A stretch of DNA of 26,891 nucleotides from the IMG/VR virus record IMGVR_UViG_3300031787_000698, positions 1-26,891 of that record; one strand, given 5' to 3'. This document shows positions 7,284-15,024 of the stretch, piece by piece. This stretch comes from a virus. Made by a program: the position numbers and the translations under genes. Below the pieces are notes generated by a model. That model saw only the letters and a list, made by a program, of their open reading frames with translations, did not search any database and was not told the origin of the DNA. Within the stretch, counting starts at the first letter, position 1. Every line of letters begins with the position of its first letter.

Positions 7284-7867
7284 CCACGATGCGAGTTATC
7301 CTCACGCGGGCCATCCGCATGACGCGCGCCCTGCCCATGGGCGACACGCCCGAGGCGGAGCAAATGGACGCCGCGCTTGAGGACGCCCAGAGTTACTATC
7401 TCTATTTCCCGATCCGCAAGCTGACCGACGTGCTGATCACGGCGGACTACACCGCCAAGGAAAACGAGCGGATCACGTGGACCAGCGGTTCGCCCACGGT
7501 GACTATCCCCACGACCATCACCGAGGACGGCTCCGACCGGCTTCCGTACAACGGCGCGATTGTCGAGACGACGGGAACCTCGGGCTCCACGCGCAAGATT
7601 TACATCTCCGAACTGAAGACGTGGATGACGCTGACCGGCCTGGCGCTGACAAGTGAGCAGCCGTTCGGCCCGACGCATGACGGCGACGTGGCGGCGATGA
7701 TTGCGGCGCGGATTGCGGGGCCGGTGTTCCAGCGTGCGGCCCCGGATGACGTGATGGCGCTCGCCAATGCCGGACGCACGGCCATCCGGGCGGCGTTCCA
7801 CCAGAAATATACCCCCACCTTCGACCGGGCGCTCCTGCGGCCTGAAGACCTGAATATGGAGACCTAG
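7280..7867 (+). CDS. Head-to-tail adaptor, P22 gp4-like
   Basis: A 195-residue protein that probably forms the first ring under the portal. The N-terminal helix MRVILTRAIRMTRALPMGD and the acidic EAEQMDAALEDAQSYY follow the pattern of P22 tail accessory factor gp4 (166 residues), as does the C-terminal helical region with AAMIAARIAGP followed by FHQKY. The central Thr/Gly-rich part (residues 55-100) is longer than in P22. It overlaps the glycosyltransferase stop by 4 nt and abuts the next gene. The relation is by order of genes and pattern rather than strict motif. P22 gp4 also has muralytic activity; no active site is recognised here. Confidence 0.7.
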   Translation: MTTMRVILTRAIRMTRALPMGDTPEAEQMDAALEDAQSYYLYFPIRKLTDVLITADYTAKENERITWTSGSPTVTIPTTITEDGSDRLPYNGAIVETTGTSGSTRKIYISELKTWMTLTGLALTSEQPFGPTHDGDVAAMIAARIAGPVFQRAAPDDVMALANAGRTAIRAAFHQKYTPTFDRALLRPEDLNMET

Positions 7868-8128
7868 ATGTCCGACATGACGCGCCCCGGCGCATCCCTG
7901 GCGACCGTCACGGCGTCCGATAGCACCGACATCGCCAAGCTCAACGGCAACTATCCGCGCGCCCTTTGGGTTGGCGCGGCGGGCAACATCGCCTTGGTGG
8001 CGCCGGACAACACGACCAAGATTCTGGAGGCCGTCCCGGCGGGGACGTTGCTCCCCATCCAGTTCAAGCGGGTCAACAGCACAAGCACGACCGGCCAATC
8101 GGCCACGTCGATGATAGCGGTCTACTAA
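7868..8128 (+). CDS. Spike-base-type protein (GTA RCAP_rcc01079-like)
   Basis: An 86-residue protein whose start codon follows the previous stop directly. It has the short beta pattern of the spike-base family named after a Rhodobacter gene-transfer-agent protein: ATVTASDSTDIAKLNG, RALWVGAAGNIALV, then VPAGTLLPIQFKRVN and a final IAVY. Members form small beta barrels, found at the base of head spikes or fibres. The presence of this family supports an alphaproteobacterial host. It may hold the decoration or fibre proteins on the head or neck. Family recognition is by motif; the location in this virion is inferred. Confidence 0.75.
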   Translation: MSDMTRPGASLATVTASDSTDIAKLNGNYPRALWVGAAGNIALVAPDNTTKILEAVPAGTLLPIQFKRVNSTSTTGQSATSMIAVY

Positions 8129-8536
8129 TTGCGTCCCCTTGCGCCCACCTCGCCGCAGCGGGACCGGCGCATCCTGGCGGCGGACGCGGCCTATGCGGCG
8201 TTCCTGGCGCCGGGCTTTCCGCTCGATGACTACCCCGGCGAGACGTTGCAAATCCGCAATGAGTTGGACCGGACCAACTGGCTGACGCTCAAGGACATAT
8301 GCGCCGAGGCTATCGCGGCGGGTGTAGGCGACCTGACGATTGACGCGCCGGGTATCCGCACGACGTCGAACAACTTCATCCGCCCGACCTACGCCGAGAC
8401 CTACGCCCTGATGCAGGGGCTTCGGGCGTGGGCGATGCAAGCGCAGGCCAACTGGTGGCGGCTCAAGGACGAATGTCGGTCGGTCACGACGCGGGCCGAG
8501 CTGGAGGCTATCGACATGGGTGCGGGGTGGCCGTGA
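8129..8536 (+). CDS. DUF4376-like small virion-region protein
   Basis: A 135-residue protein starting at TTG right after the previous stop; no nearer ATG or GTG fits and no clear ribosome binding site is seen, so it probably depends on coupling. The C-terminal part has a helix (TYAETYALMQGLRAWAMQAQ) followed by LKDECRSVTTRAELEAID and a final GWP, resembling the C-terminus of DUF4376 proteins found near phage tail-fibre genes. The N-terminal third has an Asp-rich segment and TNWLTLKDICAEAI, also in keeping with that family. A role in tail-fibre or connector assembly is inferred from position only. Confidence 0.65.
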   Translation: MRPLAPTSPQRDRRILAADAAYAAFLAPGFPLDDYPGETLQIRNELDRTNWLTLKDICAEAIAAGVGDLTIDAPGIRTTSNNFIRPTYAETYALMQGLRAWAMQAQANWWRLKDECRSVTTRAELEAIDMGAGWP

Positions 8537-8745
8537 GGCGGTATCTGGAGCGCGTCCTCGCCGGGTTCTCTCACCTCGTTAACGCCCTGACCGGCGGTGA
8601 TCCGCGCAACAGCTTCTCCGCCCGCGTGGGCATGGAAGCGCACCACGGCAAGCGGTGGGCGGTACGGGCGGCAAGGCTGATCGACGGGCTTCTCTGGTCC
8701 CGTAACCACTGTTCCGAACACGCGCGCGAGGAGGGTCTGATCTGA
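8533..8745 (+). CDS. Small conserved phage protein (NALTGGDP-containing)
   Basis: A 70-residue basic protein from GTG at 8533, overlapping the previous stop by GTGA; its own stop overlaps the gp10-like start (TGATG). It contains VNALTGGDPRNSFSARVG, a central Arg/Ala-rich helix with WAVRAARLIDGLLWS, and HCSEHAREEG. I have the impression that short proteins with NALTGG near the start and an HC pair near the end are common in phages next to connector genes, but I know no function for them. Overlaps on both sides and the tight packing support it as real. It is in a different frame from both neighbours. Confidence 0.7.
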   Translation: MRRYLERVLAGFSHLVNALTGGDPRNSFSARVGMEAHHGKRWAVRAARLIDGLLWSRNHCSEHAREEGLI

Positions 8746-10154
8746 TGGCCGACGCGCTCGTTTACTTCGGCGCCTACAAGCGCACCGGCTTCCCGGAAGC
8801 CATTGCGCTGAATTGCATATCCGAGAACGCGCCCACGCTTCCGAGCGCCCCCACGGCGCTGATCGCGCGGCCCGGCCTGGAGGACTTCACCACGGTCGGA
8901 ACGGCGCCCATCCGGGGGGTGTTTCAGAAGGCGGGCCTGATCGGTGGTGACGCTTTCGTTGTCGCCAATGATACCTGCTACCGGGTGACGTCGGGCGGTG
9001 CGGTGACGGCATTGACCGGGACCATTCCGGGCTCGGGCGTGGTCGAAATGGATGGCGGCCTCGACGCCGATTACAACTCGATCATCCGCATTGCGACGGG
9101 TTCGGCGCTTTACAAGTACGACAGCAGCGGCGTGTCGGTTGTGGCGGAGACGTTCCCAGATTCCGGCAACGCCGGGGCGACGTCGGTGGCGTTCTTTGGG
9201 GGCTATTGGGCCGCGCCGGAAGCGGGCTCGGATGCGCTTTACTACCAAGTCCCCGCCACCTCGACATGGTCCGCGCTTGACTTCGCCTCGGCGGAATATG
9301 CGCCCGACCCGCTGGTCGGCGTGCGGGCGTTTGGGGAGCTACTGGCGCTTTTCGGTTCGGCCACGACGGAGTTCTGGCGGCTGACGGGTGACGCCGCGTC
9401 GCCACTGGAACCGGCGGGCGGCTTGAAGTTCGACATCGGGTGTCGGGCCATCGCTTCGGCGGTTAACGCGGCGGGGGCGCTCTTTTGGGTTGACGACAAT
9501 TGCTCGGTAAACGTGAGCGAGGGCGGGCCGCCTTCGGTCATCTCGGATAGCGGGCTTTCGGAGCAAATCCGCAACACGGCGGCGGCGGACCTGTCGGCGT
9601 CGTATTTCATCTATGACCAGCACCCGCTCTATGTGCTGCACCTCGGCACAACGGCAACGTGGGTTTATGACCTTTCAACCAAGCGTTGGTCCAACTTCCT
9701 TTCGCTCGGTTATGACTACTGGCGGCCCCGCTTTTTCGCCAACCTCGGCGGGACGGTCCTGGCGACGGATCGTCTATCCTCGCAGCTCTACCGACTAGAC
9801 CCCGACCGACGCACGGACGGCTCGACGGTGTTTCCGCTGGAGTTCATGGCGGTGGTGGACGTGCCCGAGGGGACGGCGGACATCGGCAATGTCGAGCTTG
9901 ATTGCCTGACGGGCGACGCGCCGCGAAGCGGGCAGGGGAGCGCCCCGCTGATCGGGGTTCGGTGGTCTAGGGACCGTGGCGCGACGTGGAGCGATGCGCG
10001 GTATCGGAGCCTGGGCGCAACGGGCCGCAACGCCGAAACGGTGCGTTGGACGGCCTTGGGGCAGGCGCGGGCGCCGTACGGGCTCATGTTGAAGTTTGAG
10101 GTGTCGGACCCGGTTGGGCGGCGCTTTTCGGCGGTGCGGGTCAACGTACCGTGA
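8745..10154 (+). CDS. Tail hub / packaged-DNA stabilisation protein, P22 gp10-like
   Basis: A 469-residue protein, nearly the same as P22 gp10 (472), which closes the portal channel and carries the tailspikes. The sequence is almost all beta-strand, with blade-like repeats typical of a propeller: VFQKAGLIGGDAFVVAN, SVAFFGGYWAAP, LFGSATTEFWRLTG, ALFWVDDNC, ATWVYDLSTKRWSNF. Short W/Y-containing strands recur every ~45-60 residues. The last ~100 residues form a separate beta domain ending with FSAVRVNVP. Position downstream of the gp4-like adaptor agrees with P22 order. No separate needle (gp26) gene is recognised after it. Confidence 0.85.
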   Translation: MADALVYFGAYKRTGFPEAIALNCISENAPTLPSAPTALIARPGLEDFTTVGTAPIRGVFQKAGLIGGDAFVVANDTCYRVTSGGAVTALTGTIPGSGVVEMDGGLDADYNSIIRIATGSALYKYDSSGVSVVAETFPDSGNAGATSVAFFGGYWAAPEAGSDALYYQVPATSTWSALDFASAEYAPDPLVGVRAFGELLALFGSATTEFWRLTGDAASPLEPAGGLKFDIGCRAIASAVNAAGALFWVDDNCSVNVSEGGPPSVISDSGLSEQIRNTAAADLSASYFIYDQHPLYVLHLGTTATWVYDLSTKRWSNFLSLGYDYWRPRFFANLGGTVLATDRLSSQLYRLDPDRRTDGSTVFPLEFMAVVDVPEGTADIGNVELDCLTGDAPRSGQGSAPLIGVRWSRDRGATWSDARYRSLGATGRNAETVRWTALGQARAPYGLMLKFEVSDPVGRRFSAVRVNVP

Positions 10155-10402
10155 CCATTCGCAATTCGATGCTTTTCATGACGAGCGGGCGGGCCACGCC
10201 GCTCTTGCTAGGCCAGATCAGAAGCCGCTCACCGCTGCAACCGTTTCAGTCGATGGTCGTCCTCGTGGATGGCGGTTTGGCTACCAAATACTTCCGCGAC
10301 TGGTGGGCTCGGGCCTTCCCGTTGCGTGATCCTCTCCCGCTTGAACCGATAGCCGACGCCGAAGGGCGCGGAAGTGATCGGTTCTGGGACCTGCTTGATT
10401 AG
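10151..10402 (+). CDS. Small hypothetical protein after the tail hub
   Basis: An 83-residue protein from GTG at 10151, overlapping the hub stop by 4 nt. The start has MTIRNSMLFMTSGRATPLLL, then a hydrophobic strand (FQSMVVLVDGGLATKYF) and a Trp-rich segment (DWWARAFPL), ending with an acidic tail. It lies where P22 has its tail needle gene, but it is far too short and has no coiled coil, so it is not a needle homologue. I do not recognise the family. A minor tail or chaperone role is possible from position only. It ends 8 nt before the next gene, whose AGGAGG overlaps this gene's stop. Confidence 0.65.
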   Translation: MTIRNSMLFMTSGRATPLLLGQIRSRSPLQPFQSMVVLVDGGLATKYFRDWWARAFPLRDPLPLEPIADAEGRGSDRFWDLLD

Positions 10403-10410
10403 GAGGCGAG

Positions 10411-11694
10411 ATGTCGCTCACCGCACTCATCGGCCCCGCGTTGAGCATCGGGGCTTCGCTTCTGGGCGCGTCGAGCGCCAAGAAAGCCGCCGCAAAGACC
10501 GACGCCGCAAACCAGCAGGCGGCGCGTGAGAGCCTTGCCGCACAGCAGGCCAACTTTGACCGCATCGTCGGGCTTAACACGCCTTACATTGAGGGCGGCA
10601 ACACGGCGCAACAGGCGCTGATGGGGCGGCTTGGCCTCACCCCACGCCCGAACGGTCAAAACCCCTGGACGATGACGCCTCAAGGCCCCGTGAACGCGGG
10701 CGGGGGCGGCGCGGCCAAGGTCGAGGGCGGTTTTGCGGGCGGCATCCCCGGCGAACCGACACCGCAACAAGGCGACGGCCAGGATTATCAAGCCTACTTG
10801 CAAGCCAACCCCGACGTCGCCGCGTGGGCGCAATCGTCCGTTGGCCAGACGCCCCCGAATTGGGAAGGCGGGGTGATCGACAGCCCGGAGGAGGCGGCGG
10901 CCTACCATTATCAGGCGCACGGACAGGGCGAGGGTCGCACGCTCAATACCGCCGCGCCCGACCCGAACGCCGTTCCCGACTACATGAACATGCGCCGCCC
11001 GGACGCCCCGGAAGCGCCGACGTATGAGCGTGGGGCAGCGATGCAAGCGCCGAGCTTGCAAGGCTTCATCGACCCCGCCAAGTTCCAGGTCGATCCGGGT
11101 TATCAGTTCCGGCTTAGTGAGGGCCTGAAAGCCGTCAACGCGGCCTCGGCGGCGCGGGGCAAGCTTCGGTCCGGGGACGCCGCAATGGCGCTCCAGGCGC
11201 GCGGCGAGGGGCTTGCAAACCAGGGCTATGCGGACTGGTACAATCGCCAGCTTCAAGCCTTCGACCGGACGAACCAGCAGTTCCAATACGGCCAAGGCCG
11301 GGCGGACAACGTGTTCTCCGAGGACCGGAACTACGGAACGGCCCGATACGTCGATCAGCGCACCTACGGCGACAACCGCTTTGACGCCGACCGCAATTAT
11401 CAGACCGACCGTTACGACACCGCCAACAATAACCTGTTCAAGCTGACGGACATTGGCCGCATGTCGGCGGGTTCGGTCGGCAACGCCGGCACGAACTTCG
11501 CCAACAACGCCTCCAACATCTACGGCGATCAGGCCGCATCGACCGGGCAACGGGCGCAATCCCGCGCGACGGCGAACCAGCAGCTTTACGGCGCGGTTGC
11601 GGGTGCGGCGGGCAACGCCTTCGCGAATTGGGGCGGTGGTTTTGGTGGCGCGTCGGCGCCGAAGACCTTCGCCAATACCAAGGGGGTGTTCTAG
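10411..11694 (+). CDS. DNA ejection (transfer) protein with NPDVA-type insert
   Basis: A 427-residue protein with a perfect AGGAGG upstream. The N-terminus is a small-residue helix (IGPALSIGASLLGASSAKKA), like a membrane-active segment, followed by an Ala/Gln-rich helix; this is typical of P22 gp7/gp20-like ejection proteins placed inside the head and delivered into the cell envelope. The later part has the common YNRQLQAFDRTNQQF helix, a periodic Arg/Tyr/Asp region (about 298-343), then small-residue Asn/Ala repeats. Residues 125-176 hold an unusual insert, YLQANPDVAAW, a spacer, then HYQAHGQGEGR. Similar NPDVA/HY/EGR repeats occur in alphaproteobacterial surface or Ca-binding proteins. The insert is probably a separate domain. 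Confidence 0.75.
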   Translation: MSLTALIGPALSIGASLLGASSAKKAAAKTDAANQQAARESLAAQQANFDRIVGLNTPYIEGGNTAQQALMGRLGLTPRPNGQNPWTMTPQGPVNAGGGGAAKVEGGFAGGIPGEPTPQQGDGQDYQAYLQANPDVAAWAQSSVGQTPPNWEGGVIDSPEEAAAYHYQAHGQGEGRTLNTAAPDPNAVPDYMNMRRPDAPEAPTYERGAAMQAPSLQGFIDPAKFQVDPGYQFRLSEGLKAVNAASAARGKLRSGDAAMALQARGEGLANQGYADWYNRQLQAFDRTNQQFQYGQGRADNVFSEDRNYGTARYVDQRTYGDNRFDADRNYQTDRYDTANNNLFKLTDIGRMSAGSVGNAGTNFANNASNIYGDQAASTGQRAQSRATANQQLYGAVAGAAGNAFANWGGGFGGASAPKTFANTKGVF

Positions 11695-12437
11695 TGGCGC
11701 GCAACCTATTCGCTCAGGAGGGCTCTTGGCTTCCGAACGTGCAGGCCGGGGCCGACTTCGCCAACGCCTTTGACGACCGCATCCGGTCCCGCCGCGCGTC
11801 CACCCGCGCCGCTCCGATGATTGCGTCGGGTGACTACCAGGGCGCGGCGGGCGTCTATGGGGAGGCGGGGCTTGCGGATGACGCCTTGACCCTTCGCGGG
11901 CAGGCGGAGGGCTTGCAGCGTCAAGGGCGGCTCGACGAGCGCCAGGCCATGCAGGACAAGCGCCAGGCGACGGCGGATGAGCGCGAGTTGGTCAAGGAGC
12001 GGATCGAATCCCTCCGCGCCATCAAACAAGACCTCTCCGCCGTGCCGGAAGGCCAACGTCTTGGCGCGTGGCGGCGTCGCGCGCCCGAGTTGCTTTCCTA
12101 CGGCGTACCGCAAGAGGAGATCGACAGCCAGACCGAGGCCGACCTGACCGACGCCGAATTGCAGGCGTTCGGGGCGAAGCTCGATGACGAGTGGAAGTTC
12201 TATTCCACGTCGGCGGGTCTCGCGCGCGCCAGTGGGCGGACGGGCAAGGCGGAACTGGTCATCAACGCCCCCGAAAAGCCGCTGATCCTGGCGCCCGAGC
12301 GGATCGCCGTCATGCCGTCAACCGGCGAGGTGGTCGGGCGTGGCGGGCCTAAGACGTTCGCGCCGCGCGCTCCGGGCCGTAGCGGGGCATCCAGCGGCGG
12401 GCGTTCGCTCGGCGCCCAACTTCCGGAGGGTTACTAA
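11694..12437 (+). CDS. Putative ejection/internal virion protein 2
   Basis: A 247-residue protein. I chose GTG at 11694, which overlaps the previous stop by 1 nt and has AAGGGGG upstream; the frame extends further upstream but only inside the preceding gene. The N-terminal ARNLFAQEGSWLPNVQAG precedes an Ala-rich repeat-like helical part (SGDYQGAAGVYGEAGLADDA), like TPR pairs. A long, highly charged coiled coil rich in Arg, Gln and Glu follows (residues 65-120), then a Pro/Gly-rich, disordered tail. Position between two internal proteins suggests a component of the ejected channel. No catalytic motif is seen. The function is inferred from location and composition. Confidence 0.65.
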   Translation: MARNLFAQEGSWLPNVQAGADFANAFDDRIRSRRASTRAAPMIASGDYQGAAGVYGEAGLADDALTLRGQAEGLQRQGRLDERQAMQDKRQATADERELVKERIESLRAIKQDLSAVPEGQRLGAWRRRAPELLSYGVPQEEIDSQTEADLTDAELQAFGAKLDDEWKFYSTSAGLARASGRTGKAELVINAPEKPLILAPERIAVMPSTGEVVGRGGPKTFAPRAPGRSGASSGGRSLGAQLPEGY

Positions 12438-13357
12438 TGCCCGAGCCTGGCGAAAGACGTGTCCGCAAGGACGGCTTGGCCTTTGCCGAGTGGAATGGGC
12501 AAGAGTGGATTGAGAACCCCATTCCGAAGGGGATGTCGGCGGCTCAGTTTGAGCAATCGGTTCCGCGCACAAGCGCCGATCAGCCGTTCGCGCCGCTAAC
12601 GCCCGGCTCCGAAAGCCGCGCCCGCATCGCGCTCGGGCTTGGTCCCGTCGTTTCCGCGCAACGCCAGATGTACAAGTCCGAAGGTTGGAACACGCAGCCG
12701 ACCGGACGCCTTCGCGGCGGGTTTAACCCTCTCAACAAGGATTGGGGCGCCGCAAACATGGCGCTCAGTGCGGAGGAAGAAGGCGGCAAGCGAACCATCT
12801 TTGGCATCGACAAAATGGCGATAGCCAAGACCATCGGTGGGGATGACTACCAAGCCTACGACCAAGCCATGAAAAGTTTCGAGGCCGCCCTCCTGCCAAT
12901 CATGTCCGGTGCTGCCGTGACCGCATCGGAAGCGCAGCGACAGATCAGGGCGAACCTTCCCCAGCTTGGCGACACGCCGGATAACCTTTCCCGCAAGGCA
13001 ATGAACCGCGCCATGATGGTCAACGCCGCAGCGGACCTCGGCGGGCGGCCCCGACCTTTCCCGCAGATGGGGACGTGGGATTTCGAGAGCGACGGTCCAA
13101 GCGGGCGAGCGCGGGCAGCGCCAGGGGGCAACACGTCGCCCCGCAACGCTGATGGCCGCGCGCCGCCCCAAGGGTTCGACCAGCGCCTTTCGCCGCAACA
13201 ACGCTCCGCCGCCGCCCGGTTTAAGGGTGCAAAGGCACCATCAGGAACCGAGGCGAACCCGTGGGCGCCGACAACCGCCGCTGAGTTTGAAAAGATTCCG
13301 GTCGGGTCGCGCTTCATCAACCCCGCCGATGGCCGCATCTTGACGAAGGAGCGCTAA
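12437..13357 (+). CDS. Putative ejection/internal virion protein 3
   Basis: A 306-residue protein that starts at ATG overlapping the previous stop (TAATG). The N-terminal 60 residues are probably flexible. A helical core follows with GGDDYQAYDQAMKSFEAALL, then ASEAQRQIRANLPQLGDTPD and a helix with RKAMNRAMMVNAAADLGG; this core resembles proteins encoded beside ejection genes in many alphaproteobacterial phages. The C-terminal third is Pro/Gly/Arg-rich and ends with EFEKIPVGSRFINPADGRI, a small beta motif found at the ends of virion proteins. No enzyme motif (such as a transglycosylase glutamate context) is recognised. The role in DNA delivery is inferred from place. Confidence 0.65.
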   Translation: MPEPGERRVRKDGLAFAEWNGQEWIENPIPKGMSAAQFEQSVPRTSADQPFAPLTPGSESRARIALGLGPVVSAQRQMYKSEGWNTQPTGRLRGGFNPLNKDWGAANMALSAEEEGGKRTIFGIDKMAIAKTIGGDDYQAYDQAMKSFEAALLPIMSGAAVTASEAQRQIRANLPQLGDTPDNLSRKAMNRAMMVNAAADLGGRPRPFPQMGTWDFESDGPSGRARAAPGGNTSPRNADGRAPPQGFDQRLSPQQRSAAARFKGAKAPSGTEANPWAPTTAAEFEKIPVGSRFINPADGRILTKER

Positions 13358-14875
13358 ATGCCGCTCGATTTCTCAGACCGCGCCGTGAAGCCGCAAGGCG
13401 GGAAGCCGACCGGCGGCCTTGACTTCAGCAGCCGCGCCCGTCGCCCCGCTGGCGTTGTCGAGACCATCGCCGGGGGCATGGCGAACTTCAACCGTGGGAC
13501 CGGCTTTCTCGATGAGATGGCGGCGGCGGGCGGCGTGCTGACCGGCGTTGTCACTGGACGCCACAAGCTGACCGACCCCGTTGTCGAGACGTACCAAAAA
13601 GAACTGGCCTACCAGCGCGGCACGGAAGACCAATTCGCGGCGGAACGTCCCCGGTGGGCCTTGGGGCTCAAGGGCCTGGGCATGGGCTCGACAACCGTTG
13701 TCCCGGTCGGTGGCGCGGCTAACGTGTTTGCCCAAGGTGGGCGCATTGCCAACGCGGCGCGCGGCGCAACCCTCGCAGGCGGTCAGGCGGCGCTATACGC
13801 GGCGGCGGATCGGGGAACGGCTCAAGAGCGTCTGTCGGCCTCTAGCCGTGCGGCGGTCGACCCCCTGACCTTGGCCCTTGGGGCGGGTGGTGGCGCGCTG
13901 GCGACCCCGCGCAGAGGCAAGCCTCAACCCGCCCCGGCTTTTCCAACGGTTGCGGAACTGGAGCAAAAGAAGCGCGACCTCTACACGCAAGCCAACGCCA
14001 GCGGCTTCACGTTTGCGGACAATGATATGCAGGGCCTGGCCCAAAGGGTTACGGCTGAGTTTCAGAAGCGCGCCGGCAGCGGGCCGGAAGGCAAGATGGC
14101 GCTCCCCATCGGCAACAGCCTTCGCGCCCGACTGGATGAAATGGCGAAAACCGGGAACGTCACGCTTGAGCAGTTGGACGCCCTGCGGGCCGACGCTTAC
14201 GAAATGGCCGTGGCGCAAGGTGGAGCCGAGTCGATTATCGGACGCTTCCTCCGCAGCGAGATCGACCAGCTAATGGACGGCTACAACGTCCCGCTGATCA
14301 AGGAAGCCCGCCAGGCGAACACGCAATGGATGAAGGCCAGGGAAATTGCGAACCGCCAACGCTCCGGCGAGCTTGGCGCGGCGTCGGCCAACAGCGGGCA
14401 AAACGTCGTCAACGCCCAACGCGCGAAAATCCGCCCGACGATTGACCCTCTCCATAGCAGCGAAATCACCAACTGGACGCCAGAGGAAGCCGCCGCCGTT
14501 GAGCGCGTGGTCGTGGGCAGCCCAGAGGCGAACAGGTTGCGTGACACCGGCAATCTCCTTCGCAATCCACTGTTCAACACTGTCGGCGGCATTGCTGGCG
14601 GCTTTACGGGCGGCGGCGTCCCCGCCGTGGCCGTTCCTGCGTTGATGCAACTGGCGGGCCGATACTTCCGCAAGGCGGCGGAAAACGTGACCGCCAAGGA
14701 CATCGAGGCGCTTCAGCGGTTGATTGCCGAGGGCAGGGTCGCGCCGCCGCCTGGATACGGCCCGCCTATAGCCGGGATTGCGGGTCGGGAGGCGGCAAGG
14801 CTTTCAACGGCGGCGGGAGTTGCAGGAGGCGCGCGGGCTTCCGAAGCGCCGCCCAACGTCTTCGCACAGCCCTAG
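13358..14875 (+). CDS. Putative ejection/internal virion protein 4
   Basis: A 505-residue protein whose ATG directly follows the previous stop. The N-terminus is polar (LDFSDRAVKPQGG), then alternating Gly/Ala-rich segments about residues 35-190 (MANFNRGTGFLDEM, AANVFAQGGRIANAARGATL) that could insert in a membrane, a feature of P22 gp16-type ejection proteins. A helical domain starts at VAELEQKKRDLYTQANASGF and runs to the Arg-rich WMKAREIANRQRSG. Another hydrophobic Gly/Val-rich segment lies near residues 410-425. The Ala-rich C-terminus probably stays flexible. It is the last of four consecutive genes of this class. The assignment is by composition and location. Confidence 0.65.
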   Translation: MPLDFSDRAVKPQGGKPTGGLDFSSRARRPAGVVETIAGGMANFNRGTGFLDEMAAAGGVLTGVVTGRHKLTDPVVETYQKELAYQRGTEDQFAAERPRWALGLKGLGMGSTTVVPVGGAANVFAQGGRIANAARGATLAGGQAALYAAADRGTAQERLSASSRAAVDPLTLALGAGGGALATPRRGKPQPAPAFPTVAELEQKKRDLYTQANASGFTFADNDMQGLAQRVTAEFQKRAGSGPEGKMALPIGNSLRARLDEMAKTGNVTLEQLDALRADAYEMAVAQGGAESIIGRFLRSEIDQLMDGYNVPLIKEARQANTQWMKAREIANRQRSGELGAASANSGQNVVNAQRAKIRPTIDPLHSSEITNWTPEEAAAVERVVVGSPEANRLRDTGNLLRNPLFNTVGGIAGGFTGGGVPAVAVPALMQLAGRYFRKAAENVTAKDIEALQRLIAEGRVAPPPGYGPPIAGIAGREAARLSTAAGVAGGARASEAPPNVFAQP

Positions 14876-14990
14876 CGATCCACTTCCAGCCGATCACGCC
14901 GGCATAGAAAAACACAAACAGGCCGGGGACGAATTGTCCGTCCCTCACGATCCGCTCGCCTAGTTCCCAGCGAATTTCATCGTCGGCCAT
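14766..14990 (-). CDS. Possible antisense small membrane protein
   Basis: A 74-residue ORF on the opposite strand of the gap between the last ejection gene and the tail fibre; its 3' half overlaps the end of the ejection gene. The N-terminal 42 residues, all in the gap, look like a real protein: MADDEIRWELGERIVRDG followed by a hydrophobic segment FVPGLFVFFYAGVIGWKWIA, one likely transmembrane helix, then basic residues. The C-terminal part is Arg/Pro-rich like shadow ORFs. A GGGTGGGGG sequence lies just upstream of the ATG, too close for a normal ribosome binding site. It could be a superinfection-exclusion type peptide or chance. I am unsure. Confidence 0.4.
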   Translation of the reverse strand: MADDEIRWELGERIVRDGQFVPGLFVFFYAGVIGWKWIARAVRRRWAALRKPARLLQLPPPLKALPPPDPQSRL

Positions 14991-15024
14991 TCCCCCACCC
15001 TATCACTCCGCACTGTGAGGCGCC

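Noticed and set aside
7238-8440. 400-codon leftward open frame
   Set aside because: Runs across five well-supported rightward genes and has only the Arg/Gly/Val-rich shadow composition.
10399-11559. 386-codon leftward open frame
   Set aside because: Shadow of the ejection protein gene; no ribosome binding site and no recognisable motif.
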